NCBI GenBank assembly: GCA_036925085.1
Contig: JAUPFP010000077.1
Coordinates: 496,001 to 560,000, forward strand
Reading direction: 5' to 3'
DNA from: Brachycybe producta
Lineage: Eukaryota; Arthropoda; Diplopoda; Playtdesmida; Andrognathidae
Length of the DNA: 64,000 nucleotides
Below, piece by piece: positions 35,981-49,549 of the stretch (positions within the stretch are counted from its first letter, which is position 1; each line of letters starts with the position of its first letter). The position numbers and the translations under genes were made by a program. Under the pieces are notes generated by a model, which ran no database searches, was not told the origin of the DNA, and saw nothing but the letters and a program-made list of their open reading frames with translations.

Positions 35981-38417
35981 AATTGAACTTGAACTTGAAC
36001 TTGGACTTCGACTTCGACTTCGACTTCGACTTCCACTCCGACTTCGACTTCTTCGACTTCTTCGACTTCAACTTCTTCGACTTCAACTTCTTCGACTTCG
36101 ACTTCGACTTTTTCGACTCCGACTTCGACTTCTTCGACTTCTTTGACTTCAACTTCTTCGACTTCGACTTCTTCGACTTCGACTTCTTCGACTTCGACTT
36201 TTCAACTTCGACTTCTTCGACTTCGACTTCTTCGACTTCGACTTCTTCGACTTTGACTTCTTCGACTTCGACTTCTTCGACTTCGACTTCTTCGACTTCG
36301 ACTTCTTCGACTTCTTCGACTTCTTCGACTTCTTCGACTTCTTCGACTTCTTCAACTTTGACTTCTTCGACTTTGACTTCTTCAACTTCGACTTCTTCGG
36401 CTTCGACTTCTTTGACGTCATCTTCGACTTCGATGTCATCTTCGACTTCGACGTCATCTTCGACTTCGACATCATCTTCGACTTCGACGTTATCTTCGAC
36501 TTCGACGTCATCTTCGACTTCGACTTCGACGTCATCTTCGACGTCATCTTCGACTTCAACTTCGACGTCATCTTCGACTTCGACATCATCTCGTACTTCG
36601 TCTTCGACGTCATCTTCGACTTCGACTTCGACGTCATTTTCGACTTCTAATTTGACTTCGACTTCGACTTCGACTTCGACTTTGACTTCAAACTCAACTT
36701 CGACTTCAAACTCAACTTCGACTTGAACTTCAAACTCAACTTCAACTTCAACTACAAACTCAACTTCAACTTCAATTCCAACTTCTGCAACTTCAACTTC
36801 AACTTCAATTTCAACTTCAACTTCAACTTCAACTTCAATTTCAACTTCAACTTCAACTTCAATTTCAATTTCAACTTCAACTTCAACTTCATCTTCAACA
36901 TCATCTTCATCTTCAACTTCATCTTCAACATCATCTTCATCTTCAAATTGAACTTGAACTTAAACTTGGACTTCGACTTCGACTTGGACTTCGACTTCGA
37001 CTTCGACTTCGACTTTTACTTCAAACTCAACTTCGACTTCAAACTCAACTTCAACTTCAACTACAAACTCAACTTCAACTTCAATTCCAACTTCTGCAAC
37101 TTCAACTTCAACTTCAATTTCAACTTCAAATTCAACTTCAAATTCAAACTCAACTTCAACTTTAACTTCAACTTCAACTTTAACTTCAACTCCAATTTCA
37201 ACTTCAACTTCAACTTCAATTTCAACTTCAACTTCATCGTCAACTTCAACTTCAACTTCAACTTCAACTTCAACTTCCATTTCAACTCCAATTTCAACTT
37301 CAACTTTAACTTCAACTGCAACTTCAACTTAAACTTCAACTTCAACTTTATCTTCAATTTCAACTTCAACTTCAACTTCAATTTCAACTTCAACTTTAAC
37401 TTCAACTTCAACTTCAATTCCAACTTCAAATTCAACTTCAACTTTAACTTCAACTGCAACTTCAACTTAAACTTCAACTTCAACTTCATCTTCAATTTCA
37501 ACTTCAACTTTAACTTCAATTTCAACTTCAACTTCAACTTCAACTTCAATTTTAAATTCAACTTCAACTTCAATTTTGTGTTCAACTTAAACTTCAATTT
37601 TGTGTTCATCTTCAACTTCGACTTTGACTTTGACTTTGGCTCTGACTTGAATTTCAACTTCAACTTCAACTCCAACTTCAACTTCAACTCTGAATTCGAC
37701 TTCAACTTCAAATTCAACTTCAAATTCAACTTCAAATTCAACTTCAAATTTAACTTCAACTTTAACTTCAACTTCGATTCTGACTTCAACTTCGACTCCA
37801 TCTCAACTTCAACTTCAACTTCAACTTCAACTTCAAATTCAACTTCAACTTTAACTTCAAATTCAAACTCAACTTCAACTTTAACTTCAACTTCAACTTT
37901 AACTTCAACTCCAATTTCAACTTCAACTTCAACTTCAACTTCAACTTTAACTTCAACTTCAAACTCAACTTCAACTTTAACTTCAACTGCAACTTCAACT
38001 TCAACTTCAACTTCAACTTCAACTTCAATTTCAACTTCAACTTCAACTTTAACTTCACCTTCACCTTCACCTTCACCTTCAACTTCAACTTCAACTTCAA
38101 CTTCAACTTCAACTTCAACTTCAACTTCAATTTTAACTTCAACTTCAACTTCACCTTCACGTTCAATTTCACCTTCAACTTCAACTTCAACTTCAACTTC
38201 AACTTCAATTTTAACTTCAACTTCAACTTCAATTTCAACTTCAACTTCAACTTCAACTTCAACTTCAACTTCAACTTCACCTTCACCTTCACCTTCAACT
38301 TCAACTCCAATTTCAACTTCATCTTTAACTTCAACTTCAACATCATCTTCAACTTCAACTTCATCTTCAACATCATCTTCATCTTCAACTTCATCTTCAA
38401 CATCATCTTCATCTTCA
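35981..38417 (+). repeat. Family 3 higher-order repeat, copy 1 (about 2.44 kb)
   Basis: Starts at the AATTGAACTTGAAC tag (35,981). Then come a CpG-dense block with TTCCACTCCGAC, GACGTCATC tract (36,413-36,650), CAAACTC units, TTCTGCAAC tag, a second CATCATC tract and AATTGAAC tag (36,946), TTCAAC array, slip tag near 37,795, TTCACC clusters and a final CATCATC tract. The same order restarts at 38,418. Confidence 0.8.
36006..36725 (+). repeat. CpG-dense block 7 with GACGTCATC tract
   Basis: TTCGAC/TTCTTCGAC units, a 9-bp TTCTTCGAC run near 36,305-36,350, then repeated GACGTCATCTTCGACTTC units with GATGTCATC, GACATCATC and GACGTTATC variants. Three of these variants are CpG transitions of GACGTCATC. 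Confidence 0.85.
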
Positions 38418-39850
38418 AATTGAACTTGAACTTGAACTTGGACTTCGACTTCGACTTCCACTCCGACTTCGACTTCTTCGACTTCTTCGACTTCAACTTC
38501 TTCGACTTCAACTTCTTCGACTTCGACTTCGACTTTTTCGACTCCGACTTCGACTTCTTCGACTTCTTTGACTTCAACTTCTTCGACTTCGACTTCTTCG
38601 ACTTCGACTTTTCGACTTCGACTTCTTCGACTTCAACTTCTTCGACTTCGACTTCTTCGACTTCGACTTCTTCGACTTCGACTTCTTCGACTTCGACTTC
38701 TTCGACTTCGACTTCTTCGACTTCGACTTCTTCGACTTCGACTTCTTCGACTTCGACTTCTTCGACTTCGACTTCTTCGACTTCTTCGACTTCTTCGACT
38801 TCTTCGACTTCTTCGACTTCTTCGACTTTGACTTCTTCGACTTTGACTTCTTCAACTTCGACTTCTTCGGCTTCGACTTCTTTGACGTCATCTTCGACTT
38901 CGATGTCATCTTCGACTTCGACGTTATCTTCGACTTCGACGTCATCTTCGACTTCGACTTCGACTTCATCTTCGACGTCATCTTCGACTTCGACTTCGAC
39001 GTCATCTTCGACTTCGACATCATCTCGTACTTCGTCTTCGACGTCATCTTCGACTTCGACTTCGACGTCATTTTCGACTTCTAATTTGACTTCGACTTCG
39101 ACTTTGACTTCGACTTTGACTTCGACTTTGACTTCAAACTCAACTTCGACTTCAAATTCAACTTCGACTTGAACTTCAAACTCAACTTCAACTTCAACTA
39201 CAAACTCAACTTCAACTTCAATTCCAACTTCTGCAACTTCAACTTCAACTTCAATTTCAACTTCAACTTCAACTTCAACTTCAATTTCAACTTCAACTTC
39301 AACTTCAATTTCAAATTCAACTTCAACTTCAACTTCATCTTCAACATCATCTTCATCTTCAACTTCATCTTCAACATCATCTTCATCTTCAAATTGAACT
39401 TGAACTTAAACTTGGACTTCGACTTCGACTTGGACTTCGACTTCGACTTCGAATTCGACTTTGACTTCAAACTCAACTTCGACTTCAAACTCAACTTCGA
39501 CTTGAACTTCAAACTCAACTTCAACTTCAACTACAAACTCAACTTCAACTTCAATTGCAACTTCTGCAACTTCAACTTCAACTTCAATTTCAACTTCAAA
39601 TTCAACTTCAAATTCAAACTCAACTTCAACTTTAACTTCAACTTCAACTTTAACTTCAACTCCAATTTCAACTTCAACTTCAACTTCAATTTCAACTTCA
39701 ACTTCATCGTCAACTTCAACTTCAACTTCAACTTCAACTTCAACTTCCATTTCAACTCCAATTTCAACTTCAACTTTAACTTCAACTGCAACTTCAACTT
39801 CAACTTCATCTTCAATTTCAACTTCAACTTCAACTTCAATTTCAACTTGA
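38418..39850 (+). repeat. Family 3 higher-order repeat, copy 2 (partial)
   Basis: Matches copy 1 with offsets of 2,437 bp (first AATTGAAC tag) and 2,446 bp (second tag at 39,392). It carries the CpG-dense block, GACGTCATC tract (about 38,883-39,080), CAAACTC and TTCTGCAAC units. It leaves copy 1 at about 39,850 near a pair of compensating register slips (CAACTTTCAATTCAATTGC). Confidence 0.8.
38440..39175 (+). repeat. CpG-dense block 8
   Basis: TTCTTCGAC-type units with more 15-mer copies than the equivalent block at 36.0 kb but a shorter GACGTCATC tract. It contains one 8-bp unit (GACTTTTCGAC near 38,608) that also occurs, as GACTTTTCAAC, near 36,198. Confidence 0.85.
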
Positions 39851-39889
39851 ACTTCAACTTTCAATTCAATTGCATCTTCAATTTCAACT

Positions 39890-40080
39890 TCAACTTCAAA
39901 TTCAACTTCAAATTCAACTTCAAATTCAACTTCAAATTCAACTTCAAATTCAACTTCAAATTCAACTTCAAATTCAACTTCAAATTCAACTTCAAATTCA
40001 ACTTCAAATTTAACTTCAAATTCAACTTCAAATTCAACTTCAAATTCAACTTCAAATTCAACTTCAAATTCAAATTCAAT
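39890..40080 (+). repeat. 12-bp array AACTTCAAATTC, about 15 copies
   Basis: Alternating TTCAAC and TTCAAA units with one TTTAAC variant, ending in CAATTTTTTCTTC and TTTAGCCTC, the same exit tag as the arrays at 24.2 and 56.2 kb. Confidence 0.85.
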
Positions 40081-42420
40081 TTTTTCTTCAACTTCAACTT
40101 TAGCCTCAACTTCCATTTCAACTTCAACTTTGAATTTGACTTCAACTTCAACTTCAACTTCAACTTCAAATTCAACTTCAACTTCAAATTCAACTTCAAC
40201 TTCAACTTCAACTTCAACTTTAACTTCAAATTCAAACTCAACTTCAACTTTAACTTCAACTTTAACTTCAACTTCAACTTTAACTTCAACTCCAATTTCA
40301 ACTTCAACTTCAACTTTAATTTCAACTTCAACTTCATCTTCAACTTCAACTTCAACTTCAATTTTAACTTCAACTTCAACTTCAACTTCAATTTCAACTT
40401 CAACTTTAACTTCAAACTCAACTTCAACTTTAACTTCAACTTCAACTTCAACTTCAATTTTCTCTTCAACTTCAACTTTAAATTCTCTTTCAACTTCAAA
40501 TGCAACTTCAGTTTCAACTTCCACTTGAACTTCAATTTCAACTTCAAATTCAATTTCAACTTTAACTTCGACTTCGACTTCGACTTTAACTTCAACTTCA
40601 ACTTCATCTTCAACTTCAACTTCAATTTCAACTTCAAATTCAATTTCAACTTTAACTTCAATTTCAACTTCAACTTAAACTTCAACTTCAACTTCAACTT
40701 CAACTTCAACTTCAACTTCAACTTCAACTTCAATTTCAACTTCAAATTCAATTTCAACTTCAACTTCAACTTCAACTTCAACTCCAATTTTAAATTCAAC
40801 TTCAACTTCAACTTCAATTTTGTGTTCAACTTCAACTTCAACTTCAATTTCAACTTCAACTTCAACTTTAACTTCAACTTCAAACTCAACTTCAACTTTA
40901 ACTTCAACTTCAACTTAAACTTCAATTTTGAGTTCAACTTTAGCTTCGACTTTGACTTTGACTTCGACTTCATCTTCAATTTCAACTTCAACTTTGAATT
41001 CGACTTCATCTTCAATTTCAACTTCAACTTCATCTTCAATTTCAACTTCAACTTCATCTTCAATTTCAACTTCAACTTCAACTTCAACTTCAATTCCAAC
41101 TTCAAACTCAACTTCAACTTTAAATTCAACTGCAATTTCAACTTCAACTTTAACTTCAACTTCAATTTCAACTTCAACTTTGAATTCGAATTCATCTTCA
41201 ATTTCAACTTAAACTTCAACTTCAATTTCAACTTCAACTTCAACTTCAACTTCATCTTCAACTTCAACTTCAACTTCAATTTCAACTTCAACTTCAACTT
41301 CACCATCAACTTCAAATTTAACTTCAACTTCAAATTCAACTTCAACTTCAAATTCAACTTCAACTTCAAATTCAACTTCACCTTCAACTTCAACTTCAAC
41401 TTCAATTTTCTCTTCAACTTCAACTTCAACTTCAACTTCAGCTTCAATTTTGTCTTCAACTTAAACTTCAACTTTAAATTCTCTTTCAACTTCAATTGCA
41501 ACTTCAGTTTCAACTTCCACTTGAACTTCAACTTGAACTTCAACTTGAACTTGAACTTCAATTTCAACTTCAAATTCAATTTCAACTTTAACTTCGACTT
41601 CGACTTTAACTTCAACTTCAACTTCATCTTCAACTTCAACTTCAATTTCTACTTCAACTTTATCTTCAACTTCAACTCCAACTTCAACTTCAACTTCAAC
41701 TTCAACTTCAATTTCAATTTCAAATTCAATTTCAACTTTAACTTCAATTTCAACTTCAACTTCAACTTCAACTTCAATTTTAAATTCAACTTCAACTTCA
41801 ACTTCAATTTTGTGTTCAACTTCAACTTCAATTTTGTGTTCATCTTCAACTTCGACTTTGACTTTGACTCTGACTTAAATTTCAACTTCAACTTCAACTT
41901 CGTTTTCAACTTCAACTTCAATTTCAACTTCAACTTTAACTTCAACTTCAATTTCAACTTCAACTTTGAATTCGAATTCATCTTCAATTTCAACTTCAAC
42001 TTCAACTTCAATTTCAACTTCAACTTCAACTTCAACTTCAATTCCAACTTCAAATTCAACTTCAACTTTAACTTCTGCAACTTCAACTTCAACTTCAATT
42101 TCAACTTCAACTTCAACTTCAACTACAACTTCAACTTCAACTTCAACTTCAACTTCAACTTCAACTTCAACTTCAATTTCAACTTCAAATTCAATTTCAA
42201 CTTTAACTTCAATTTCAACTTCAACTTCAACTTCAATTTTAAATTCAACTTCAACTTCAACTTCAATTTTGTGTTCAACTTCAACTTCAATTTTGTGTTC
42301 ATCTTCAACTTCGAATTTGACTTTGACTCTGACTTAAATTTCAACTTCAACTTCAACTTCGTTTTCAACTTCAACTTCAATTTCAACTTCAACTTTAACT
42401 TCAACTTCAATTTCAACTTC
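40081..42420 (+). repeat. CpG-poor satellite
   Basis: TTCAAC array with recurrent tags TTTTGAGTTCAACTTTAGC (near 40,925), TTTTGTCTTCAAC (near 41,447), GACTTTGACTCTGAC (near 41,860) and TTTGAATTCGAATTC (near 41,165 and 41,965). No CpG-dense block or gene-like interval is present. Confidence 0.8.
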
Positions 42421-44230
42421 AACTTTGAATTCGAATTCATCTTCAATTTCAACTTCAACTTCAACTTCAATTTCAACTTCAACTTCAACTTCAACTTCAA
42501 TTCCAACTTCAAATTCAACTTCAACTTTAACTTCTGCAACTTCAACTTCAACTTCAATTTCAACTTCAACTTCAACTTCAACTTCAACTTCATCTTCAAC
42601 TTCAACTTCAACTTCAATTTCAACTTCAACTTCAACTTTACCATCAACTTCAAATTCAACTTCAACTTCAAATTCAACTTCAACTTCAAATTCAACTTCA
42701 ACTTCAAATTCAACTTCAACTTCAAATTCAACTTCACCTTCAACTTCAACTTTAACTTCATTTTTCTCTTCAACTTCAACTTCAAATTCAACTTCAGCTT
42801 CAATTTTGTCTTCAACTTAAACTTCAACTTTAAATTCTCTTTCAACTTCAAATGCAACTTCAGTTTCAACTTCCACTTGAACATCAACTTCAACTTCAAC
42901 TTGAACTTGAATTTCAATTTCAACTTCAAATTCAATTTCAACTTTAATTTCGACTTCGACTTTAACTTCAATTTCAACTTCAACTTCAACTTCAACTTCA
43001 ACTTCAACTTCAACATCAACTTCAATTTCAACTTCAAATTCAATTTCAACTTCAACTTCAAATTCAACTTCAAATTTAACTTCAACTTTAACTTCAACTT
43101 CGATTCTGACTTCAACTTCGACTCCATCTCAACTTCAACTTCAACTTCAATTCCAACTTCAAACTCAACTTCAACTTTAACTTCTGCAACTTCAACTTCA
43201 ACTTCAACTTCAACTTCAACTTCAACTTCAACTTCGACTTTAACTTCAACTTCAACTTCATCTTCAACTTCAACTTCAATTTCTACTTCAACTTTATCTT
43301 CAACTTCAACTTCAACTTCAACTTCAACTACAACTTCAACTTCAACTTCAACTTCAACTTCAACTTCAACTTCAACTTCAATTTCAACTTCAAATTCAAT
43401 TTCAACTTTAACTTCAATTTCAACTTCAACTTTAACTTCAACTTCAATTTCAACTTCAACTTTGAATTCGAATTCATCTTCAATTTCAACTTCAACTTCA
43501 ACTTCAATTTCAACTTCAACTTCAACTTCAACTTCAATTCCAACTTCAAATTCAACTTCAACTTTAACTTCTGCAACTTCAACTTCAACTTCAATTTCAA
43601 CTTCAACTTCAACTTCAACTTCATCTTCAACTTCAACTTCAACTTCAATTTCAACTTCAACTTCAACTTTACCATCAACTTCAAATTCAACTTCAACTTC
43701 AAATTCAACTTCAACTTCAAATTCAACTTCAACTTCAAATTCAACTTCAACTTCAAATTCAACTTCACCTTCAACTTCAACTTTAACTTCATTTTTCTCT
43801 TCAACTTCAACTTCAAATTCAACTTCAGCTTCAATTTTGTCTTCAACTTAAACTTCAACTTTAAATTCTCTTTCAACTTCAAATGCAACTTCAGTTTCAA
43901 CTTCCACTTGAACATCAACTTCAACTTCAACTTGAACTTGAACTTCAATTTCAACTTCAAATTCAATTTCAACTTTAATTTCGACTTCGACTTTAACTTC
44001 AATTTCAACTTCAACTTCAACTTCAACTTCAACTTCAACTTCAACATCAACTTCAATTTCAACTTCAAATTCAATTTCAACTTTAACTTCAAATTCAACT
44101 TCAACTTCAACTCCAACTTCAACTTCAACTCTGAATTCGACTTCAACTTCAAATTCAACTTCAAATTCAACTTCAAATTTAACTTCAACTTTAACTTCAA
44201 CTTCGATTCTGACTTCAACTTCGACTCCAT
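42420..44230 (+). repeat. 1.03-kb tandem repeat pair, CpG-poor
   Basis: TTTGAATTCG occurs at 42,424 and 43,461, and the rare GAACATCAAC unit at 42,881 and 43,912, giving a spacing of about 1.03 kb. The second copy is also the start of the 7.45-kb spaced duplication. Confidence 0.8.
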
Positions 44231-45611
44231 CTCAACTTCAACTTCAACTTCAATTCCAACTTCAAACTCAACTTCAACTTTAACTTCTGCAACTTCAACT
44301 TCAACTTCAACTTCAACTTCAACTTCAACTTCAACTTCAACTTCAACTTCGACTTTAACTTCAACTTCAACTTCATCTTCAACTTCAACTTCAATTTCTA
44401 CTTCAACTTTATCTTCAACTTCAACTTCAACTTCAACTTCAACTTCAACTTCAACTACAACTTCAACTACAACTTCAACTTCAACTTCAACTTCAACTTC
44501 AATTTCAACTTCAAATTCAATTTCAACTTTAACTTCAACTTCAACTTCAACTTCAACTTCAACTTCAACTTCAACTACAACTTCAACTTCAACTTCAACT
44601 TCAACTTCAACTTCAACTTCAACTTCAATTTCAACTTCAAATTCAATTTCAACTTTAACTTCAATTTCAACTTCAACTTCAACTTCAACTTCAATTTTAA
44701 ATTCAACTTCAACTTCAACTTCAATTTTGTGTTCAACTTCAACTTCAATTTTGTGTTCATCTTCAACTTCGACTTTGACTTTGACTTTGACTCTGACTTA
44801 AATTTCAACTTCAACTCCAACTTCGTTTTCAACTTCAACTTCAATTTCAACTTCAACTTTAACTTCAACTTCAATTTCAACTTCAACTTTGAATTCGAAT
44901 TCATCTTCAATTTCAACTTCAACTTCAACTTCAATTTCAACTTCAACTTCAACTTCAACTTCAATTCCAACTTCAAATTCAACTTCAACTTTAACTTCTG
45001 CAACTTCAACTTCAACTTCAATTTCAACTTCAACTTCAACTTCAACTTCATCTTCAACTTCAACTTCAACTTCAATTTCAACTTCAACTTCAACTTTACC
45101 ATCAACTTCAAATTCAACTTCAACTTCAAATTCTACTTCAACTTTATCTTCAACTTTATCTTTAACTTCAACTTCAACTTCAACTTTAACTTCAACTCCA
45201 ATTTCAACTTCAACTTCAACTTCAATTTCAACTTCAACTTCATCGTCAACTTCAACTTCAATTTCAACTTCAACTTCAACTTCAACTCCAATTTCAACTT
45301 CAACTTTAACTTCAACTTCAAACTCAACTTCAACTTTAACTTCAACTGCAACTTCAACTTCAACTTCAACTTCAACTTCAATTTCAACTTCAACTTCAAC
45401 TTCAACTTCATCTTCACCTTCACCTTCACCTTCAACTTCAACTTCAACTTCAACTTCAACTTCAACTTCAACTTCAACTTCAACTTCAATTTCAACTTCA
45501 ACTTCAACTTCACCTTCACCTTCACCTTCACCTTCAACTTCAACTTCAACTTCAACTTCAACTTCAACTTCAATTTCAACTTCAACTTCAACTTCAATTT
45601 CAACTTCAACT

Positions 45612-46365
45612 TCTACTTCGACTTCGACTTCGACTTCGACTTCGACTTCTTCGGCTTCGACTTCTTCGGCTTCGACTTCCACTCCGACTTCGACTTCTTC
45701 GACTTCTTCGACTACAACTTCTTCGACTTTGACTTCGACTTTTTCGACTCCGACTTCGACTTCTTCGACTTCTTCGACTTCAACTTCTTCGACTTCGACT
45801 TTTTCGACTTCGACTTCTTCGACTTCTTCGACTTCGACTTCTTCGACTTCTTCGACTTCGACTTCTTCGACTTCGACTTATTCGACTTCGACTTCTTCGA
45901 CTTCGACTTCTTCGACTTTGACTTCTTCGACTTCTTCGACTTCTTCGACTTGGACTTCTTCGACTTCGACTTCTTCGACTTCGACTTCTTCGGCTTCGAC
46001 TTCTTCGAAGTCATCTTGGACTTCGATGTCATCTTCGACTACGACGTCATCTTCGACTTCGACGTCATCTTCGACTTCGACGTCATCTTCGACTTCGACG
46101 TCATCTTCGACTTCGATGTCATCTTCGACTTCGACGTCATCTTCGACTTCGACTTCGACGTCATCTTCGACTTCGACATCATCTCGTACTTCGACTTCGA
46201 CGTCATCTTCGACTTAGACTTCGACGTCATTTTCGACTTCGACTTCGACTTCGACTTCGACTTCGACTTCGACTTCGACTTCGACTTCGACTTCGACTTC
46301 GACTTCGACTTCGACTTTGACTTCAAACTCAACTTCGACTTCAAACTCAACTTCGACTTGAACTT
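45612..46365 (+). repeat. CpG-dense block 9
   Basis: TTCGAC units with TTCTTCGGC twice, then TTCCACTCCGAC, TTCTTCGAC runs, TTCTTCGAAGTCATC near 46,005 and a long GACGTCATC tract (about 46,010-46,240), closed by a run of more than ten TTCGAC hexamers. Confidence 0.85.
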
Positions 46366-46819
46366 CAAACTCAACTTCAACTTCAACTACAAACTCAACT
46401 TCAACTTCAATTCCAACTTCTGCAAATTCAACTTCAACTTCAATTTCAACTTCAAATTCAAACTCAACTTCAACTTTAACTTCAACTTCAACTTTAACTT
46501 CAACTCAAATTTCAACTTCAACTTCAACTTCAATTTCAACTTCAACTTCATCGTCAACTTCAACTTCAATTTCAACTTCAACTTCAACTTCAACTTCAAC
46601 TTCAACTCCAATTTCAACTTCAACTTTAACTTCAACTTCAAACTCAACTTCAACTTTAACTTCAACTGCAACTTCAACTTCAACTTCAACTTCAACTTCA
46701 ACTTCAACTTCAATTTCATCTTCAACTTCAACTTCAACTTCAACTTCATCTTCAACATCATCTTCAACTTCAACTTCATCTTCAACATCATCTTCATCTT
46801 CAAATTGAACTTGAACTTG

Positions 46820-47655
46820 AACTTGGACTTCGACTTCGACTTCGACTTCTTCGACTTCGACTTCGACTTCTTTGACTCCGACTTCGACTTCTTCGACTTC
46901 TTCGACTTCGACTTATTCGACTTCGACTTCGACTTTTTCGACTCCGACTTCGACTTTTTCGACTTCAACTTCTTCGACTTCGACTTCTTCGACTTCGACT
47001 TCTTCGACTTCGACTTCTTCGACTTCGACTTCTTCGACTTCGACTTTTTCGACTTCGACTTCGACTTCTTCGACTTCGACTTCTTCGACTTCGACTTTTT
47101 CGACTTCGACTTCTTCGACTTCTTCGACTTCTTCGACTTCTTCGACTTCTTCGACTTCTTCGACTTCTTCGACTTCTTCGACTTCTTCGACTTCTTCGAC
47201 TTCTTCGACTTCTTCGACTTCTTCGACTTCTTCGACTTCGACTTCTTCGACTTCGACTTCTTCGACTTTGACTTCTTCGACTTCGACATCTTCGACTTCG
47301 ACTTCTTCGACTTCGACTTCTTCAACTTCGACTTCGACTTCTTCGACTTCGACTTCTTCGGCTTCGACTTCTTCGACTTCATCTTCGACTTCGATGTCAT
47401 CTTCGACTTCGACGTCATCTTCGACTTCGACGTAATCTTCGACTTCGACGTCATCTTCGACTTCGACGTCATCTTCGACTTCGACTTCGACGTCATCTTC
47501 GTCGTCATCTTCGACTTCAACTTCGACGTCATCTTCGACTTCGACGTCATTTTCGACTTCGACTTCGACTTCGACTTCGACTTCGACTTCGACTTCGACT
47601 TCGACTTTGACTTCAAACTCAACTTCGACTTCAAACTCAACTTCGACTTGAACTT
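46820..47655 (+). repeat. CpG-dense block 10
   Basis: Follows a TTGAACTTGAACTTGG tag. TTCTTCGAC 15-mers lead to about 15 clean 9-bp TTCTTCGAC units (about 47,106-47,235), then a GACGTCATC tract that includes one CGTCGTCATC variant, a TTCGAC run and CAAACTC units. Confidence 0.85.
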
Positions 47656-48484
47656 CAAACTCAACTTCAACTTCAACTACAAACTCAACTTCAACTTCAA
47701 TTCCAACTTCAACTTTAACTTCAACTTCAATTTCAACTTCAACTTTGAATTCGAATTCATCTTCAATTTCAACTTCAACTTCAACTTCAATTTCAACTTC
47801 AACTTCAACTTCAACTTCAATTCCAACTTCAAATTCAACTTCAACTTTAACTTCTGCAACTTCAACTTCAACTTCAATTTCAACTTCAACTTCAACTTCA
47901 ACTTCATCTTCAACTTCAACTTCAACTTCAATTTCAACTTCAACTTCAACTTTACCATCAACTTCAAATTCAACTTCAACTTCAAATTCTACTTCAACTT
48001 TATCTTCAACTTTATCTTTAACTTCAACTTCAACTTCAACTTTAACTTCAACTCCAATTTCAACTTCAACTTCAACTTCAATTTCAACTTCAACTTCATC
48101 GTCAACTTCAACTTCAATTTCAACTTCAACTTCAACTTCAACTCCAATTTCAACTTCAACTTTAACTTCAACTTCAAACTCAACTTCAACTTTAACTTCA
48201 ACTGCAACTTCAACTTCAACTTCAACTTCAACTTCAACTTCAACTTCAATTTCAACTTCAACTTCAACTTCAACTTCATCTTCACCTTCACCTTCACCTT
48301 CAACTTCAACTTCAACTTCAACTTCAACTTCAACTTCAACTTCAACTTCAACTTCAACTTCAATTTCAACTTCAACTTCAACTTCACCTTCACCTTCACC
48401 TTCACCTTCAACTTCAACTTCAACTTCAACTTCAACTTCAACTTCAATTTCAACTTCAACTTCAACTTCAATTTCAACTTCAAC

Positions 48485-49040
48485 TTCGACTTCGACTTCG
48501 ACTTCGACTTCGACTTCGACTTCGACTTCTTCGGCTTCGACTTCTTCGGCTTCGACTTCCACTCCGACTTCGACTTCTTCGACTTCTTCGACTACAACTT
48601 CTTCGACTTTGACTTCGACTTTTTCGACTCCGACTTCGACTTCTTCGACTTCTTCGACTTCAACTTCTTCGACTTCGACTTTTTCGACTTCGACTTCTTC
48701 GACTTCTTCGACTTCTTCGACTTCGACTTCTTCGACTTTGACTTCTTCGACTTCTTCGACTTGGACTTCTTCGACTTCGACTTCTTCGGCTTCGACTTCT
48801 TCGAAGTCATCTTGGACTTCGATGTCATCTTCGACTACGACGTCATCTTCGACTTCGACGTCATCTTCGACTTCGACGTCATCTTCGACTTCGACGTCAT
48901 CTTCGACTTCGACATCATCTCGTACTTCGACTTCGACGTCATCTTCGACTTCGACTTCGACGTCATTTTCGACTTCGACTTCGACTTCGACTTCGACTTT
49001 GACTTCAAACTCAACTTCGACTCCAAACTCAACTTCGACT
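48485..49040 (+). repeat. CpG-dense block 11
   Basis: A shorter version of block 9 with the same TTCTTCGGC, TTCCACTCCGAC and TTCGAAGTCATC variants. Several 15-mers and GACGTCATC units are missing compared with block 9. Confidence 0.85.
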
Positions 49041-49549
49041 TGAACTTCAAACTCAACTTCAACTTCAACTACAAACTCAACTTCAACTTCAATTCCAACT
49101 TCTGCAAATTCAACTTCAACTTCAATTTCAACTTCAAATTCAAACTCAACTTCAACTTTAACTTCAACTTCAACTTTAACTTCAACTCAAATTTCAACTT
49201 CAACTTCAACTTCAATTTCAACTTCAACTTCATCGTCAACTTCAACTTCAACTTCAACTTCAACTTCAACTCCAATTTCAACTTCAACTTTAACTTCAAC
49301 TTCAAACTCAACTTCAACTTTAACTTCAACTGCAACTTCAACTTCAACTTCAACTTCAACTTCAACTTCAATTTCATCTTCAACTTCAACTTCAACTTCA
49401 ACTTCATCTTCAACATCATCTTCAACTTCAACTTCATCTTCAACATCATCTTCAACTTCAACTTCATCTTCAACATCATCTTTATCTTCTACTTCATCTT
49501 CAACATCATCTTCATCTTCAAATTGAACTTGAACTTGAACTTGGACTTC

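Larger units (their letters stand above)
43200..47700 (+). repeat. Family 4 long duplication, copy 1 (partner 7.45 kb away)
   Basis: Matches about 50,655-55,230. Offsets are 7,457 bp at ACTTTATCTT (43,291/50,748), 7,445 bp at GAACATCAAC (43,912/51,357) and 7,442 bp at the CTACAAACTC tag (46,386/53,828), growing to about 7,526 bp by 47,677/55,203 because the CpG arrays differ in length. It contains a TTCAAC part, a TTTGTGTTCATC tag, TTCACC clusters and two CpG-dense blocks. Confidence 0.8.

Noticed and set aside
46005..46020. TTCGAAGTC palindrome as a regulatory site
   Set aside because: It is a one-base variant of GACGTCATC copied in three modules (also near 48,802 and 53,473), best explained as an inherited substitution.
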